Positions 9,275-16,727 of a stretch of 64,000 nucleotides of DNA are shown piece by piece (the first letter of the stretch is position 1; every line of letters starts with the position of its first letter). Under the pieces are notes generated by a model. It saw only the letters and a program-made list of their open reading frames with translations, was not told the DNA's origin and made no database searches. The stretch comes from Candidatus Segatella caccae (GTDB taxonomy: Bacteria > Bacteroidota > Bacteroidia > Bacteroidales > Bacteroidaceae). A program made the translations under genes and the position numbers. The stretch covers positions 1-64,000 of the forward strand of contig USOQ01000001.1 in the NCBI GenBank assembly GCA_900556395.1, read 5' to 3'.

Positions 9275-10483
9275 TCATTCGACTTCCGACAACGGCACAA
9301 GAGGTATCGTGGTGTCGACCACCTTTACACCAGCCTTGTTGGTAATGACCACCTTTAGGTCGCTGATGGTCTTGTCAGTCACGTCGTCAAGGAGGTTGAC
9401 TGAGAGTTGGCGCTTGTCGCGGTTACCATCAAGCACCCCTGTAAGCTCCTTGTTGCCTGCGATGATCTTGCAGTTCAGGTCGCCATCGAGCTTGCCATTA
9501 TACAGACGTGTAAGTGTGAGGATATCATTAGCGGTAAGTTTGGATGGAAAATAAGAGAAAGATGGGTCGGGATAAGGTACAGCCTGCCCAGCCTTGGTGC
9601 TTTGATCGGCACATTTACCACCCCATTCACCATTGACGATACCCACCATGAGCCATGCTATATTGGTAGGCTCGTAGTCAGATTCCAATCCTGTAGAAGC
9701 CCTGGTGCCATCATCGGCATAGTTCCAACTATAGTAGTCGTAAGGCGAGGTCATACTCCAAGAGTAATAGCCGTTACTCAACTTCTGTACATTGGTCTTC
9801 TCCATACAGCCAGGTATCCATACCTTCACGCGCTGCTCGTAAGTCCAGTCGTCCATACCAGAGTGTATTTTGAAACCTTCAAAACCTGCTGTTGTAGAGA
9901 ACTCTTCCATCGTCTTTCCTCCGACAGTGAATACCTTTGGATTAAAAACGAAAGTAAGAGGCTCATTGAGCGTCCACTTGTCGGTAAAGTTTTTCACCTT
10001 CTTACCCGAATAGACAAACAAATCCTGATCGGCATTTTTACTAATAGTTTCCCACTCTTGTCGGCTGTCTGGCGCAGCAAACTCAGTCGACCACAAGTCA
10101 TCACGTTTGGTCTTAAGTTGCTGCCAGAAGCCTGGCCAATCAGCATTGGTCATCGCATCAACAGTAGTATGAAAATACTCTGTAGGAACCATCGTCTTAC
10201 AATAGATATTGTCACCGAGATAGGTTAGCTTAGCAAACTCAGACGAATTGTCGCCATTGCCTGCATCAGGCTCAGAAGGTTGCCATGCCCATAGATAGAG
10301 ATCGACCCCCTCAGGGAAACCTACATCTGTAACATCATAATAAAATGTCACTTCCTGATCAGGAGTAAAGACTGCAGGAACAGTCCAACACACTGGCATT
10401 CCGACCTTGGTACTCGCCTTTGTGTTCAAGGCAAAGGTCATCGCCATTAATAACATCATCAAATATATCGCTGTTTTCTTCAT
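9275..10483 (-). CDS. Secreted PUL1 surface protein, DUF4961-like
   Basis: A 402-residue exported protein with an N-terminal signal peptide (about residues 1-23, ending TKAS). The body is rich in Trp and Tyr and starts with a beta-sandwich-like stretch (VPAVFTPDQEVTFYYDV). It resembles DUF4961-type proteins that accompany DUF5004 lipoproteins in Bacteroidota glycan loci; that assignment is from memory of the family and only moderately sure. Its position directly upstream of susC suggests a glycan-binding (SusE/F-equivalent) role. No catalytic motif was recognised. Confidence 0.6.
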   Translation of the reverse strand: MKKTAIYLMMLLMAMTFALNTKASTKVGMPVCWTVPAVFTPDQEVTFYYDVTDVGFPEGVDLYLWAWQPSEPDAGNGDNSSEFAKLTYLGDNIYCKTMVPTEYFHTTVDAMTNADWPGFWQQLKTKRDDLWSTEFAAPDSRQEWETISKNADQDLFVYSGKKVKNFTDKWTLNEPLTFVFNPKVFTVGGKTMEEFSTTAGFEGFKIHSGMDDWTYEQRVKVWIPGCMEKTNVQKLSNGYYSWSMTSPYDYYSWNYADDGTRASTGLESDYEPTNIAWLMVGIVNGEWGGKCADQSTKAGQAVPYPDPSFSYFPSKLTANDILTLTRLYNGKLDGDLNCKIIAGNKELTGVLDGNRDKRQLSVNLLDDVTDKTISDLKVVITNKAGVKVVDTTIPLVPLSEVE

Positions 10484-10495
10484 AATGGGGCCTCC

Positions 10496-11032
10496 TTACT
10501 CATTATTAGACGTTACAGGCGCATCGGGTGTAGCATCCACCTTCTTCGCCAGATTATAAGTGTAGGAAACAAATGGTTTACCATTCTGGGCACGAGTAAA
10601 CTTGAACTCCAGCTCTTGCTTGGAGCCTGGAACACCAGTCACTGTAAGCCAGGTATTGTCACCCAGGATAATCTTGGCAGCAGAGCCATCGGTGTTGACA
10701 AAAGCATTACCCATCTTCCAATTACCAGATACAGGAATCAAAGCTGGCGCTTTGCCCTCTATGACATAACTGGTGGGATTGTTGTCTTCATCTACTTTAA
10801 ACTGAATGCCAAAGGTGTCGAAGTCAAACAGGTTAGTTAGCGTCATCTTTTTGTTTTCCACCTCATCGGTCTGAGTAACAGAGTTGACAACCCATTGCCC
10901 AGATATCTTCTCGTATTGTGTAAATGGTGGTACATAACTACCATCATCAACACTGCTACAAGAAGACAGGAATCCACTACTCGCCACCATCAAGGCTGGC
11001 GCAAATAGTTTGATGATTAGATTTCTTTTCAT
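10496..11032 (-). CDS. PUL1 lipoprotein, DUF5004-like
   Basis: A 178-residue lipoprotein with lipobox SGFLSSC (acylated Cys about residue 25). The mature part is a small lipocalin-like beta protein (YEKISGQWVVNSV near residue 40), resembling DUF5004 proteins of glycan loci. It is the first structural gene of PUL1, 12 bp ahead of the DUF4961-like gene, and follows the strong promoter at 11110-11142. The function is probably surface glycan binding, inferred only from position and localisation. Confidence 0.6.
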   Translation of the reverse strand: MKRNLIIKLFAPALMVASSGFLSSCSSVDDGSYVPPFTQYEKISGQWVVNSVTQTDEVENKKMTLTNLFDFDTFGIQFKVDEDNNPTSYVIEGKAPALIPVSGNWKMGNAFVNTDGSAAKIILGDNTWLTVTGVPGSKQELEFKFTRAQNGKPFVSYTYNLAKKVDATPDAPVTSNNE

Positions 11033-11109
11033 TGTTGTAGTTATTTTGGTTTATAAAAATATAATGTGTAAGTTGTCAGTTATTTGGCATACTTTATTCT
11101 ACCGATGCT

Positions 11110-11142
11110 GCAAAATTATTGCAATATCGGCATATTGCCAAA
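11110..11142 (-). promoter_or_regulatory. PUL1 promoter (Bacteroidota -33/-7) with dyad operator candidate
   Basis: On the minus strand, TTTG (complement of 11139-11142) is separated by exactly 20 nt from TAATTTTG (11111-11118), matching the Bacteroidota consensus TTTG-N19-21-TAnnTTTG. The start codon of the first structural gene is 78 nt downstream. The spacer holds a perfect dyad, GCAATAT-CGGC-ATATTGC (11121-11138), a candidate binding site for the adjacent regulator. Confidence 0.7.
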
Positions 11143-11162
11143 CTAACAAAATATTGTATAAT

Positions 11163-11226
11163 AAAAAAAAGAAGTACTTTTCTGCGTAAGTATCTAATAA
11201 TATGAAATTTACAGAAAAGCACTTTC
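11163..11226 (-). terminator. Terminator of the PUL1 regulator gene
   Basis: On the minus strand an imperfect hairpin (arms 11212-11226 and 11171-11184, CAGAAAAG core) is followed by an uninterrupted run of eight T (11163-11170). It lies between the regulator stop and the PUL1 promoter, so the regulator and structural genes are separate transcription units. Confidence 0.75.
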
Positions 11227-11294
11227 TCTATTTGTATAATGAAAATATGGTGACATATCAACCCAAAAAGAAACCTTAAGACAACCTTTTAAGT

Positions 11295-12881
11295 TTAAAT
11301 GGCCATAATATGCTGTTCAAACTCATCGTTGTTGACTAACGACTTATTTTTCACACGAGTCTTATAGGTATTGATGGTATTGACCGAGTAATTGAGAAAA
11401 AGGGCAATACGTTCAGAGTCGGTAATACCTAAGCGAATAAGGGCAAAGATGCGCATCTCATTACTTAGTGCCATGGTGTCTGAAGGGGTCTTTCGGTCTT
11501 TTTCGTTAAAAAGTTCATTGTATTTTTCGATAAAGGAGGGGAAAAGACGAAGGAAAGTCTCATCGAAGTCGGCATACATATCCTTACGTTTCTCCATCAG
11601 CGAACGCTCCGACAAGGTTCGGCGCAGGTCATCATACTGACGGGCAGTCAACTTACGGTCTACCAGACGATACAATTTCTCTATCTTTTCAAAATAGCCA
11701 GCACTCTGATAAAACGATTTCCCTATATACTCCGTCTTAATCTTGTTGGCCTCGGACAATTGGACATTAGCCTGCTCCAACTTCTGGTTTCGCTCCTGAA
11801 TTATGCGGGTGGCCAGTCGCAGTTTCCGCATCTGCTTTTTAATAAACAAAGAGCTTACCAAGGAAACGCCCAACAGGGCAAAAGCCATAACAATACAAAG
11901 TATCATCACATTGCGCTGTGCTCTCATGTCCTTATACCTGCTTTGCTCGATGACAGGCAGCACACCACCTATCTCAATCTTACGCTGACGGGCATTATAA
12001 AAGTTAGCATCATCAAGTGCTTTCTGCACATAATTGATAGCATGTTCTACATCGCCCTGTGCAAACAGCAAGGCGCCCACCTGCCGAAGGGCAGTTGTTT
12101 CCTTAGTCGACGACTTGATATCGCAGATAGCAGCCTCGGCAAGATAACAAAGCGCTTTCACTGTATCTCCTCTCAACTTGTACAAATAGCCCAAGCACGA
12201 AGTACTGATGGCTCTTTCGTGCATAGAAATATGCTTATCATTAAGAACCTTCAGAAAATAAGATTCACTCTCCTTACATTTGCGCTCCTTCATCAGTTGC
12301 ATACCAATAATGTAATTCCACTGTGTGGATTTTGGGCGCATATAGTGGCGCAAGGTGTCGACCAAGATTCTCGACTGCCGTATGTACTGTGACATATAAG
12401 GTTCAGCACAACTATAATCTGAAATATCGGCTAATAAACGCCACTTCACAAAATAATACTTATATAAATAAGGCGAAGAGGCTTTACTGATGTCAACTTG
12501 TTCCACCTCATCGAACGCTTCCTTATACAGACCGGCAGAAAGAAGACAAAACACCTTGGCGCAGGCAGCCTCAACCATAAAGTCTGCATTGCCAATATGA
12601 CGCGCCAACGACATTGCCTTATCTGCATATACCGACGCAGAGTCGTACTTATACGATTCATAAGCCTCGTAAAGTTCAATATAAGCCTTATAGCGGTCAT
12701 TTTCCGAGCGAGCAGAAGAAGCAATATCATGAAGATGCTTTATTTGCGTTTTTTTTTCGGCATCAAATTTACTCGCAGAACTGAGAGCATCATCAAGACG
12801 TTGTAACACCTCTGAAGCTTCGGCATGACAACTTAAGTCAAAAACCAAGAGGAAGGTTAATAGGGTTAAATATCTTATCAT
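11295..12881 (-). CDS. TPR-containing membrane-anchored LuxR-type regulator (DUF6377-like), PUL1
   Basis: A 528-residue regulator. Starting at 12881 gives a signal peptide (MIRYLTLLTFLLVFDLSC); the longer upstream frame runs through the promoter and is not used. The periplasmic part is helical with TPR-like repeats (about 30-320), followed by one transmembrane helix (MILCIVMAFALLGVSLV, about 325-345), a coiled coil (KLEQANVQLSEANKIK) and a C-terminal HTH. The end (MRIFALIRLGITDSERIALF and SVNTINTYKTRVKNKSL) matches LuxR/DUF6377-like Bacteroidota regulators. It is probably a SusR-like sensor that detects periplasmic oligosaccharide and activates PUL1. It reads in the same direction as PUL1 with its own promoter. 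Confidence 0.82.
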   Translation of the reverse strand: MIRYLTLLTFLLVFDLSCHAEASEVLQRLDDALSSASKFDAEKKTQIKHLHDIASSARSENDRYKAYIELYEAYESYKYDSASVYADKAMSLARHIGNADFMVEAACAKVFCLLSAGLYKEAFDEVEQVDISKASSPYLYKYYFVKWRLLADISDYSCAEPYMSQYIRQSRILVDTLRHYMRPKSTQWNYIIGMQLMKERKCKESESYFLKVLNDKHISMHERAISTSCLGYLYKLRGDTVKALCYLAEAAICDIKSSTKETTALRQVGALLFAQGDVEHAINYVQKALDDANFYNARQRKIEIGGVLPVIEQSRYKDMRAQRNVMILCIVMAFALLGVSLVSSLFIKKQMRKLRLATRIIQERNQKLEQANVQLSEANKIKTEYIGKSFYQSAGYFEKIEKLYRLVDRKLTARQYDDLRRTLSERSLMEKRKDMYADFDETFLRLFPSFIEKYNELFNEKDRKTPSDTMALSNEMRIFALIRLGITDSERIALFLNYSVNTINTYKTRVKNKSLVNNDEFEQHIMAI

Positions 12882-12909
12882 AACTGTTATTTCTGTCAAT
12901 AAATATTGG

Positions 12910-12941
12910 GCAAAGATAGTAGTTTTATTTCTATTTACCAA
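12910..12941 (-). promoter_or_regulatory. Promoter of the PUL1 regulator
   Basis: On the minus strand TTG (12939-12941) is followed after 20 nt by TATCTTTG (12911-12918). The regulator ATG is 29 nt downstream, giving a very short leader. Confidence 0.65.
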
Positions 12942-12959
12942 GTTTTTATTCAATAATTC

Positions 12960-12991
12960 TTTGCTCATTTCATCAAAAAATTGTACTTTTG
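12960..12991 (+). promoter_or_regulatory. Promoter of the XRE-cupin gene
   Basis: TTTG (12960-12963), 20 nt, TACTTTTG (12984-12991), a full match to the Bacteroidota -33/-7 consensus. It is 29 nt upstream of the ATG at 13021 and is back to back with the PUL1 regulator promoter. Confidence 0.7.
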
Positions 12992-13020
12992 CCAGCAAAC
13001 GACTAAAAAAGAATAGAACA

Positions 13021-13575
13021 ATGGACGAAGCAATTAAGCAAATAGGAGAAAGACTGAAAGGTCTGCGCGAAGTTCTCAACATCCAGGCAGAGGAAGTGGC
13101 TGAACTTTGCGAAATCAGTCTTGACCATTACCTAAAGATAGAATCAGGAGAAGCCGACCCATCCGTGTATCGTCTCTCCAAGATCTCAAAACGCTATGGC
13201 ATTGACCTCGATGTACTGCTCTTTGGCGAGGAGCCTCGCATGAAGGGCTACTACGTCACACGCAAGGGACAAGGTCCGGAAATAGAACGCAACAACCAGT
13301 ATAAATACGAAAGTTTGGCTGTAGGTTTCAAAGACAGAAGGGTGAATCCCTTCATGGTACAGGTTGACCCTCTGCCAGGAGATGACAAGCCTCACAAGAA
13401 CGGACACGACGGTCAGGAATACGACTACGTCATGGAAGGCCAGCTCGAAGTAACGATAGAGGATAAAGTGATGGTACTTAATCCTGGCGACAGTATTTAT
13501 TTCGACAGTAAGAAACAACACTGCTTCCGCTCGCTGAACGGAAAATCAGCCAAGTTCCTTTGTATAATCATATAG
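13021..13575 (+). CDS. XRE-family regulator with C-terminal cupin domain
   Basis: A 184-residue regulator: an N-terminal XRE helix-turn-helix (about 5-62, IGERLKGLREVLNIQAEEVA and ISLDHYLKIESG) and a C-terminal cupin_2 barrel (about 105-180, VMEGQLEVTIEDKVMVLNPG and GDSIYFDSKKQHCFRS). The cupin probably senses a small ligand. The start at 13021 is chosen because it begins the HTH and lies just downstream of the promoter; the frame extends upstream to 12961 only through that promoter. The next gene is an AMP-dependent acyl-CoA ligase, and this regulator plus ligase pairing suggests control of the ligase. Confidence 0.88.
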   Translation: MDEAIKQIGERLKGLREVLNIQAEEVAELCEISLDHYLKIESGEADPSVYRLSKISKRYGIDLDVLLFGEEPRMKGYYVTRKGQGPEIERNNQYKYESLAVGFKDRRVNPFMVQVDPLPGDDKPHKNGHDGQEYDYVMEGQLEVTIEDKVMVLNPGDSIYFDSKKQHCFRSLNGKSAKFLCIII

Positions 13576-13706
13576 GAGTTAAAGGTGTTAAGAAATTGAA
13601 GAAGTTAAGACAAATGATATAATCACCTCACAAGAGCAATAAACCATCTATAATAATAAGGTGAAGCCTTAACTTTTCACACACTTAGCCTCTTAACCCC
13701 TCTCAA
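13573..13706. repeat. Intergenic palindromic repeat R2, copy 1
   Basis: Left arm (from 13573) contains GGAGTTAAAGGTGTTAAG and GAAGTTAAGACAAATG; right arm (to about 13706) contains CTTAACTTTTCAC and CTCTTAACCCCT in opposite polarity. The element starts inside the stop codon region of the XRE-cupin gene. A related element lies at 42307-42417. It may form a long imperfect hairpin between the two co-directional genes. Confidence 0.55.
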
Positions 13707-13718
13707 ATCACACACAAC

Positions 13719-15377
13719 ATGATAGAGAGATTTCTAAAACAAACAAAATTCACTTCAGAGCAAGACTTCAAGGAGCATCTGGAGTTTATCATACCCGAGA
13801 ATTTCAACTTTGCCTACGACGTGATGGACGAATGGGCAAAGCTCAAACCTGACCACGTAGCGCTACTTTGGACAAGCGAACGCGGTGAGGAGATCCGTTT
13901 CACCTATCAAGACCTGAAGGAGCAGAGCGACAAGGCAGCCGCTTACTTCCAAAGCCTTGGCATCGGTCATGACGACAAGGTGATGCTCATCCTGAAGCGT
14001 CATTACCAGTGGTGGCTTGCCATGCTCGGACTACACAAACTTGGAGCCGTAGCCATCCCTGCCACCCACATGCTTACCAAGCACGACATCATCTACCGTA
14101 ACAATGCAGCAAGCGTGAAAGCCATCATCTGCTGTGGAGACGACTATGTGGTAGAACAAATCAACGAGGCCATGCCAGAGAGTCCTACTGTCAAGACATT
14201 GATTAGCATCGGTCCAGACATTCCTGAGGGTTTCCACGACTGGATGAAGGAATGGAACGAATGTGCTCCTTTCGTTCGTCCTGAGCATGTAAATTCCAAC
14301 GAGGACACTCTCTTGATGTATTTCACATCAGGTACGACAGGCGAGCCAAAGATGGTGGCACACGATCACCTCTATGCGCTCGGCCATTTGACCACGGGTG
14401 TATATTGGCACAACCTGCACGAAAATTCCATCCATCTAACCGTAGCCGATACCGGTTGGGGAAAGGCAGTTTGGGGCAAGCTCTACGGACAATGGTTTGC
14501 CGGAGCCACCATCTTCGTCTTCGACCATGAGAAGTTTACCGCTGACAAGATTATGCGCCAGATAGAGAAATATCACATCACCTCCTTCTGTGCACCTCCC
14601 ACCATCTATCGCTTCATGATTCAGGAGGATTTCTCTAAGTATGACCTCAGCAGTTTGGAATACTGCACCACTGCGGGAGAGGCTATGAACCCATCTGTGG
14701 CAGAAACATTCCAGAAACTGACAGGCGTTCAGATTTATGAGGGCTTCGGACAGACAGAGACCACCATGACTCTTGGCACCTTCCCCTGGATCAAGCCAAA
14801 GCCAGGAAGCATGGGTAAGCCTAACCCACAATACGAGGTTCACATCCTTCGCCCAGACATGAGCGAATGTGAAGATGGTGAAAAAGGCGAAATTTGCATC
14901 CGCATAGGTGACCAAAAACCTATTGGCCTTTTCAAATACTATTACCGTGACGAGAAACAGACAAAATCTGTATGGCATGACGGCTACTATCATACAGGCG
15001 ACATGGCTTGGCGCGACGAGGAAGGCTACTTCTGGTTTGAGGGAAGAATCGACGATGTAATCAAGAGTTCAGGCTATCGCATTGGTCCCTTCGAGGTAGA
15101 GAATGCACTGATGACTCATCCTGCCGTAGTAGAGTGTGCCATCACCGGTGTGCCAGACCCAATCCGCGGTATGGTAGTCAAGGCTACCGTTGTACTGAAG
15201 GATGAATACAAGAGTATGGCGGGTCCAGACCTCGTCAAGAAGTTGCAGGATCATGTAAAGCATGAGACTGCTCCTTATAAATATCCTCGCATCATCGAAT
15301 TCGTAGATGAATTGCCAAAAACCATCTCTGGCAAGATTCGAAGAGTAGAGATAAGAGAGAAAGACAATAATAAGTGA
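13719..15377 (+). CDS. AMP-dependent acyl-CoA synthetase (medium-chain/aryl acyl-CoA ligase type)
   Basis: A 552-residue ANL-superfamily ligase that activates a carboxylic acid to an acyl-adenylate and then a CoA thioester. Motifs in order: TSGTTGEPKMVAHDH (P-loop, about 205-219), YEGFGQTETT (about 347), YHTGDMAWRDEEGYFWFEGR and IDDVIKSSGYRIGPFEVE (about 425-460), and C-terminal PKTISGKIRR with the adenylation lysine. Organisation resembles acetyl-CoA synthetase-like medium-chain acyl-CoA ligases; the substrate cannot be read from sequence. Its TGA stop lies within the repeat unit at 15372-15405. Confidence 0.88.
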   Translation: MIERFLKQTKFTSEQDFKEHLEFIIPENFNFAYDVMDEWAKLKPDHVALLWTSERGEEIRFTYQDLKEQSDKAAAYFQSLGIGHDDKVMLILKRHYQWWLAMLGLHKLGAVAIPATHMLTKHDIIYRNNAASVKAIICCGDDYVVEQINEAMPESPTVKTLISIGPDIPEGFHDWMKEWNECAPFVRPEHVNSNEDTLLMYFTSGTTGEPKMVAHDHLYALGHLTTGVYWHNLHENSIHLTVADTGWGKAVWGKLYGQWFAGATIFVFDHEKFTADKIMRQIEKYHITSFCAPPTIYRFMIQEDFSKYDLSSLEYCTTAGEAMNPSVAETFQKLTGVQIYEGFGQTETTMTLGTFPWIKPKPGSMGKPNPQYEVHILRPDMSECEDGEKGEICIRIGDQKPIGLFKYYYRDEKQTKSVWHDGYYHTGDMAWRDEEGYFWFEGRIDDVIKSSGYRIGPFEVENALMTHPAVVECAITGVPDPIRGMVVKATVVLKDEYKSMAGPDLVKKLQDHVKHETAPYKYPRIIEFVDELPKTISGKIRRVEIREKDNNK

Positions 15378-15405
15378 AGAACGAAGAGTGAAGAGTGAAG
15401 AATTC
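15372..15405 (+). repeat. 34-bp repeat R1, copy a (left bracket of the four-helix-bundle gene)
   Basis: Built from AAGTGAAGAACG, AAGAGTGAAG and AGTGAAGAATTC. It overlaps and supplies the TGA stop of the acyl-CoA ligase. Copy b (15894-15927) is in the opposite orientation, so the two bracket the small gene at 15408-15806. Other copies: 20230-20263 and 25863-25896. Confidence 0.85.
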
Positions 15406-15407
15406 AA

Positions 15408-15806
15408 ATGCTTTGTATGGGAACAAGAAACATTAAAGAGTATAATAGAGAGCAATCTCCATTACACACAAAAAGTTATCTATTTGCTATAAGAATAGTT
15501 AATATGGTGAAACACATAAGCTTCACCCATAAAGAATTTATCTTAACAAAGCAAATTCTTCGCTCTGGTACAGCTATTGGAGCATTAGTTAGAGAAGCGG
15601 AATTTGCTCAAAGCCAATTAGATTTTGCCAACAAATTATCGATAGGGCTCAAAGAAGCCAACGAAACATCTTACTGGCTAAATATACTTCATGATACAGA
15701 GTATATAGAACAATCCGCATATGACAGTATGCAAAATGACTGTAACGAATTAATTGCACTCCTCGTTTCTTCTATAAAAACTATAAAAGAACGAAATAAA
15801 AAATAA
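15408..15806 (+). CDS. Four-helix-bundle protein (S23/23S rRNA intervening-sequence-protein family)
   Basis: A 132-residue basic protein of the four-helix-bundle family that includes proteins encoded in 23S rRNA intervening sequences and the Avd accessory proteins of diversity-generating retroelements. Family features: SYLFAIRIVNMVK (helix 1), ILRSGTAIGALVREAEFAQS (helix 2), FANKLSIGLKEANETSYWLN (helix 3) and a last helix ending in basic residues. The start may also be the ATG at 15417. No rRNA gene, reverse transcriptase or template repeat is near. The gene is bracketed by inverted 34-bp repeats, suggesting a cassette; function is unknown, probably nucleic-acid binding. Confidence 0.82.
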   Translation: MLCMGTRNIKEYNREQSPLHTKSYLFAIRIVNMVKHISFTHKEFILTKQILRSGTAIGALVREAEFAQSQLDFANKLSIGLKEANETSYWLNILHDTEYIEQSAYDSMQNDCNELIALLVSSIKTIKERNKK

Positions 15807-15822
15807 CCTGAAGGACAAGAGG

Positions 15823-15927
15823 ATTCTTCAAAGAAGATTCTCTGCTGCACCGGCATAGCTCAAGCAAGCTTGGCTCTGCTCGCACTTGCAAGAGAATTCT
15901 TCACTCTTCGTTCTTCACTCTTCACTT
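15823..15927 (-). repeat. 105-bp repeat R1-long, copy b
   Basis: Contains ATTCTTCAAAGAAGATTC, a core with GGCATAGCTCAAGCAAGC, and the 34-bp R1 end (15894-15927). It is homologous, in opposite orientation, to 20230-20335. It ends 6 bp before the proB start and leaves no room for a separate ribosome-binding site. Confidence 0.85.
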
Positions 15928-15933
15928 AATTAT

Positions 15934-16713
15934 ATGAGACGAATAGTAGTAAAGGTGGGCAGCAACGTGCTGACTCGAGAGGATGGACATTTGAACGTAA
16001 CAAGAATGTCGGCTTTGGTTGACCAACTGGCTTGGTTGAGAAGGCACGACTACGAGGTAATACTTGTATCTTCTGGTGCCGTAATGGCAGGCAGGGGCGA
16101 ATTGCAGGTAGACCACCAGCTGGACAGTGTAGAGCAGCGACAGCTGTTCTCTTCCGTAGGTCAAGGCAAGCTGATTAGATTGTATTATGACTTGTTCAGA
16201 GAATACAACATCAAGGTGGGACAGGTATTGACCATGAAGGAGAACTTCCTTGCCAAGGAACAGTATCAGAACCAAAAGGCTTGTATGGAACTGATGTTGG
16301 AGAATGGCGTACTCCCTATTGTCAACGAGAATGATACCGTATGCCTCACCGAGCTAATGTTTACGGATAACGATGAGTTATCGGGCTTGATAGCCCAGAT
16401 GATGAATGCCGATGCACTCGTATTACTCTCCAACGTAGATGGTATCTATAATGGCGACCCCAACGAACCTCATACACGCATCATCCCTTCAGTATATTAC
16501 GACAGAGATGTAAGCGAATATGTCAGCGATGACAAGAGTAGTCATGGCAGAGGTGGCATGATTTCGAAGTTGAAGACCGCCCAGGATGTAGCGAATGCTG
16601 GCATCAAGGTGATCATAGCCAACGGCAATACCCCCAACATCCTCATCGACCTGAAGGAGCATCCGATGGAAACCCTACATACAGAGTTTGCTCCAAGACC
16701 GATGGAAAAATAA
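15934..16713 (+). CDS. proB: Glutamate 5-kinase, short form without PUA domain
   Basis: Phosphorylates glutamate in the first step of proline synthesis. At 259 residues it is only the amino-acid-kinase domain; the PUA domain found in the roughly 370-residue enterobacterial enzyme is absent. Motifs: VVKVGSNVLT (residues 4-13), VSSGAVMAGRGEL, VNENDTVCLTELMFTDND and SHGRGGMISKLKTAQD. An upstream in-frame ATG at 15886 lies inside repeat R1 and would add a repeat-encoded peptide, so 15934 is chosen. proA is 2.2 kb downstream, with two accessory genes in between. Confidence 0.93.
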   Translation: MRRIVVKVGSNVLTREDGHLNVTRMSALVDQLAWLRRHDYEVILVSSGAVMAGRGELQVDHQLDSVEQRQLFSSVGQGKLIRLYYDLFREYNIKVGQVLTMKENFLAKEQYQNQKACMELMLENGVLPIVNENDTVCLTELMFTDNDELSGLIAQMMNADALVLLSNVDGIYNGDPNEPHTRIIPSVYYDRDVSEYVSDDKSSHGRGGMISKLKTAQDVANAGIKVIIANGNTPNILIDLKEHPMETLHTEFAPRPMEK

Positions 16714-16727
16714 TAGAATCACAAACA

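Noticed and set aside
12882..13082. Longer start for the PUL1 regulator at 13082
   Set aside because: The extension overlaps the opposing XRE-cupin gene and both promoters, and it hides the signal peptide that starts at 12881.
15408..15806. Diversity-generating retroelement accessory protein (Avd)
   Set aside because: The protein family is related, but there is no reverse transcriptase, template repeat or variable C-type-lectin gene in the window.
15886..15933. Upstream in-frame start for proB (MQENSSLF...)
   Set aside because: The extra 16 residues are encoded by repeat R1; the same peptide-like start appears opposite proA (20271) where it is clearly the repeat. The family start is MRRIVVKVGSNV at 15934.
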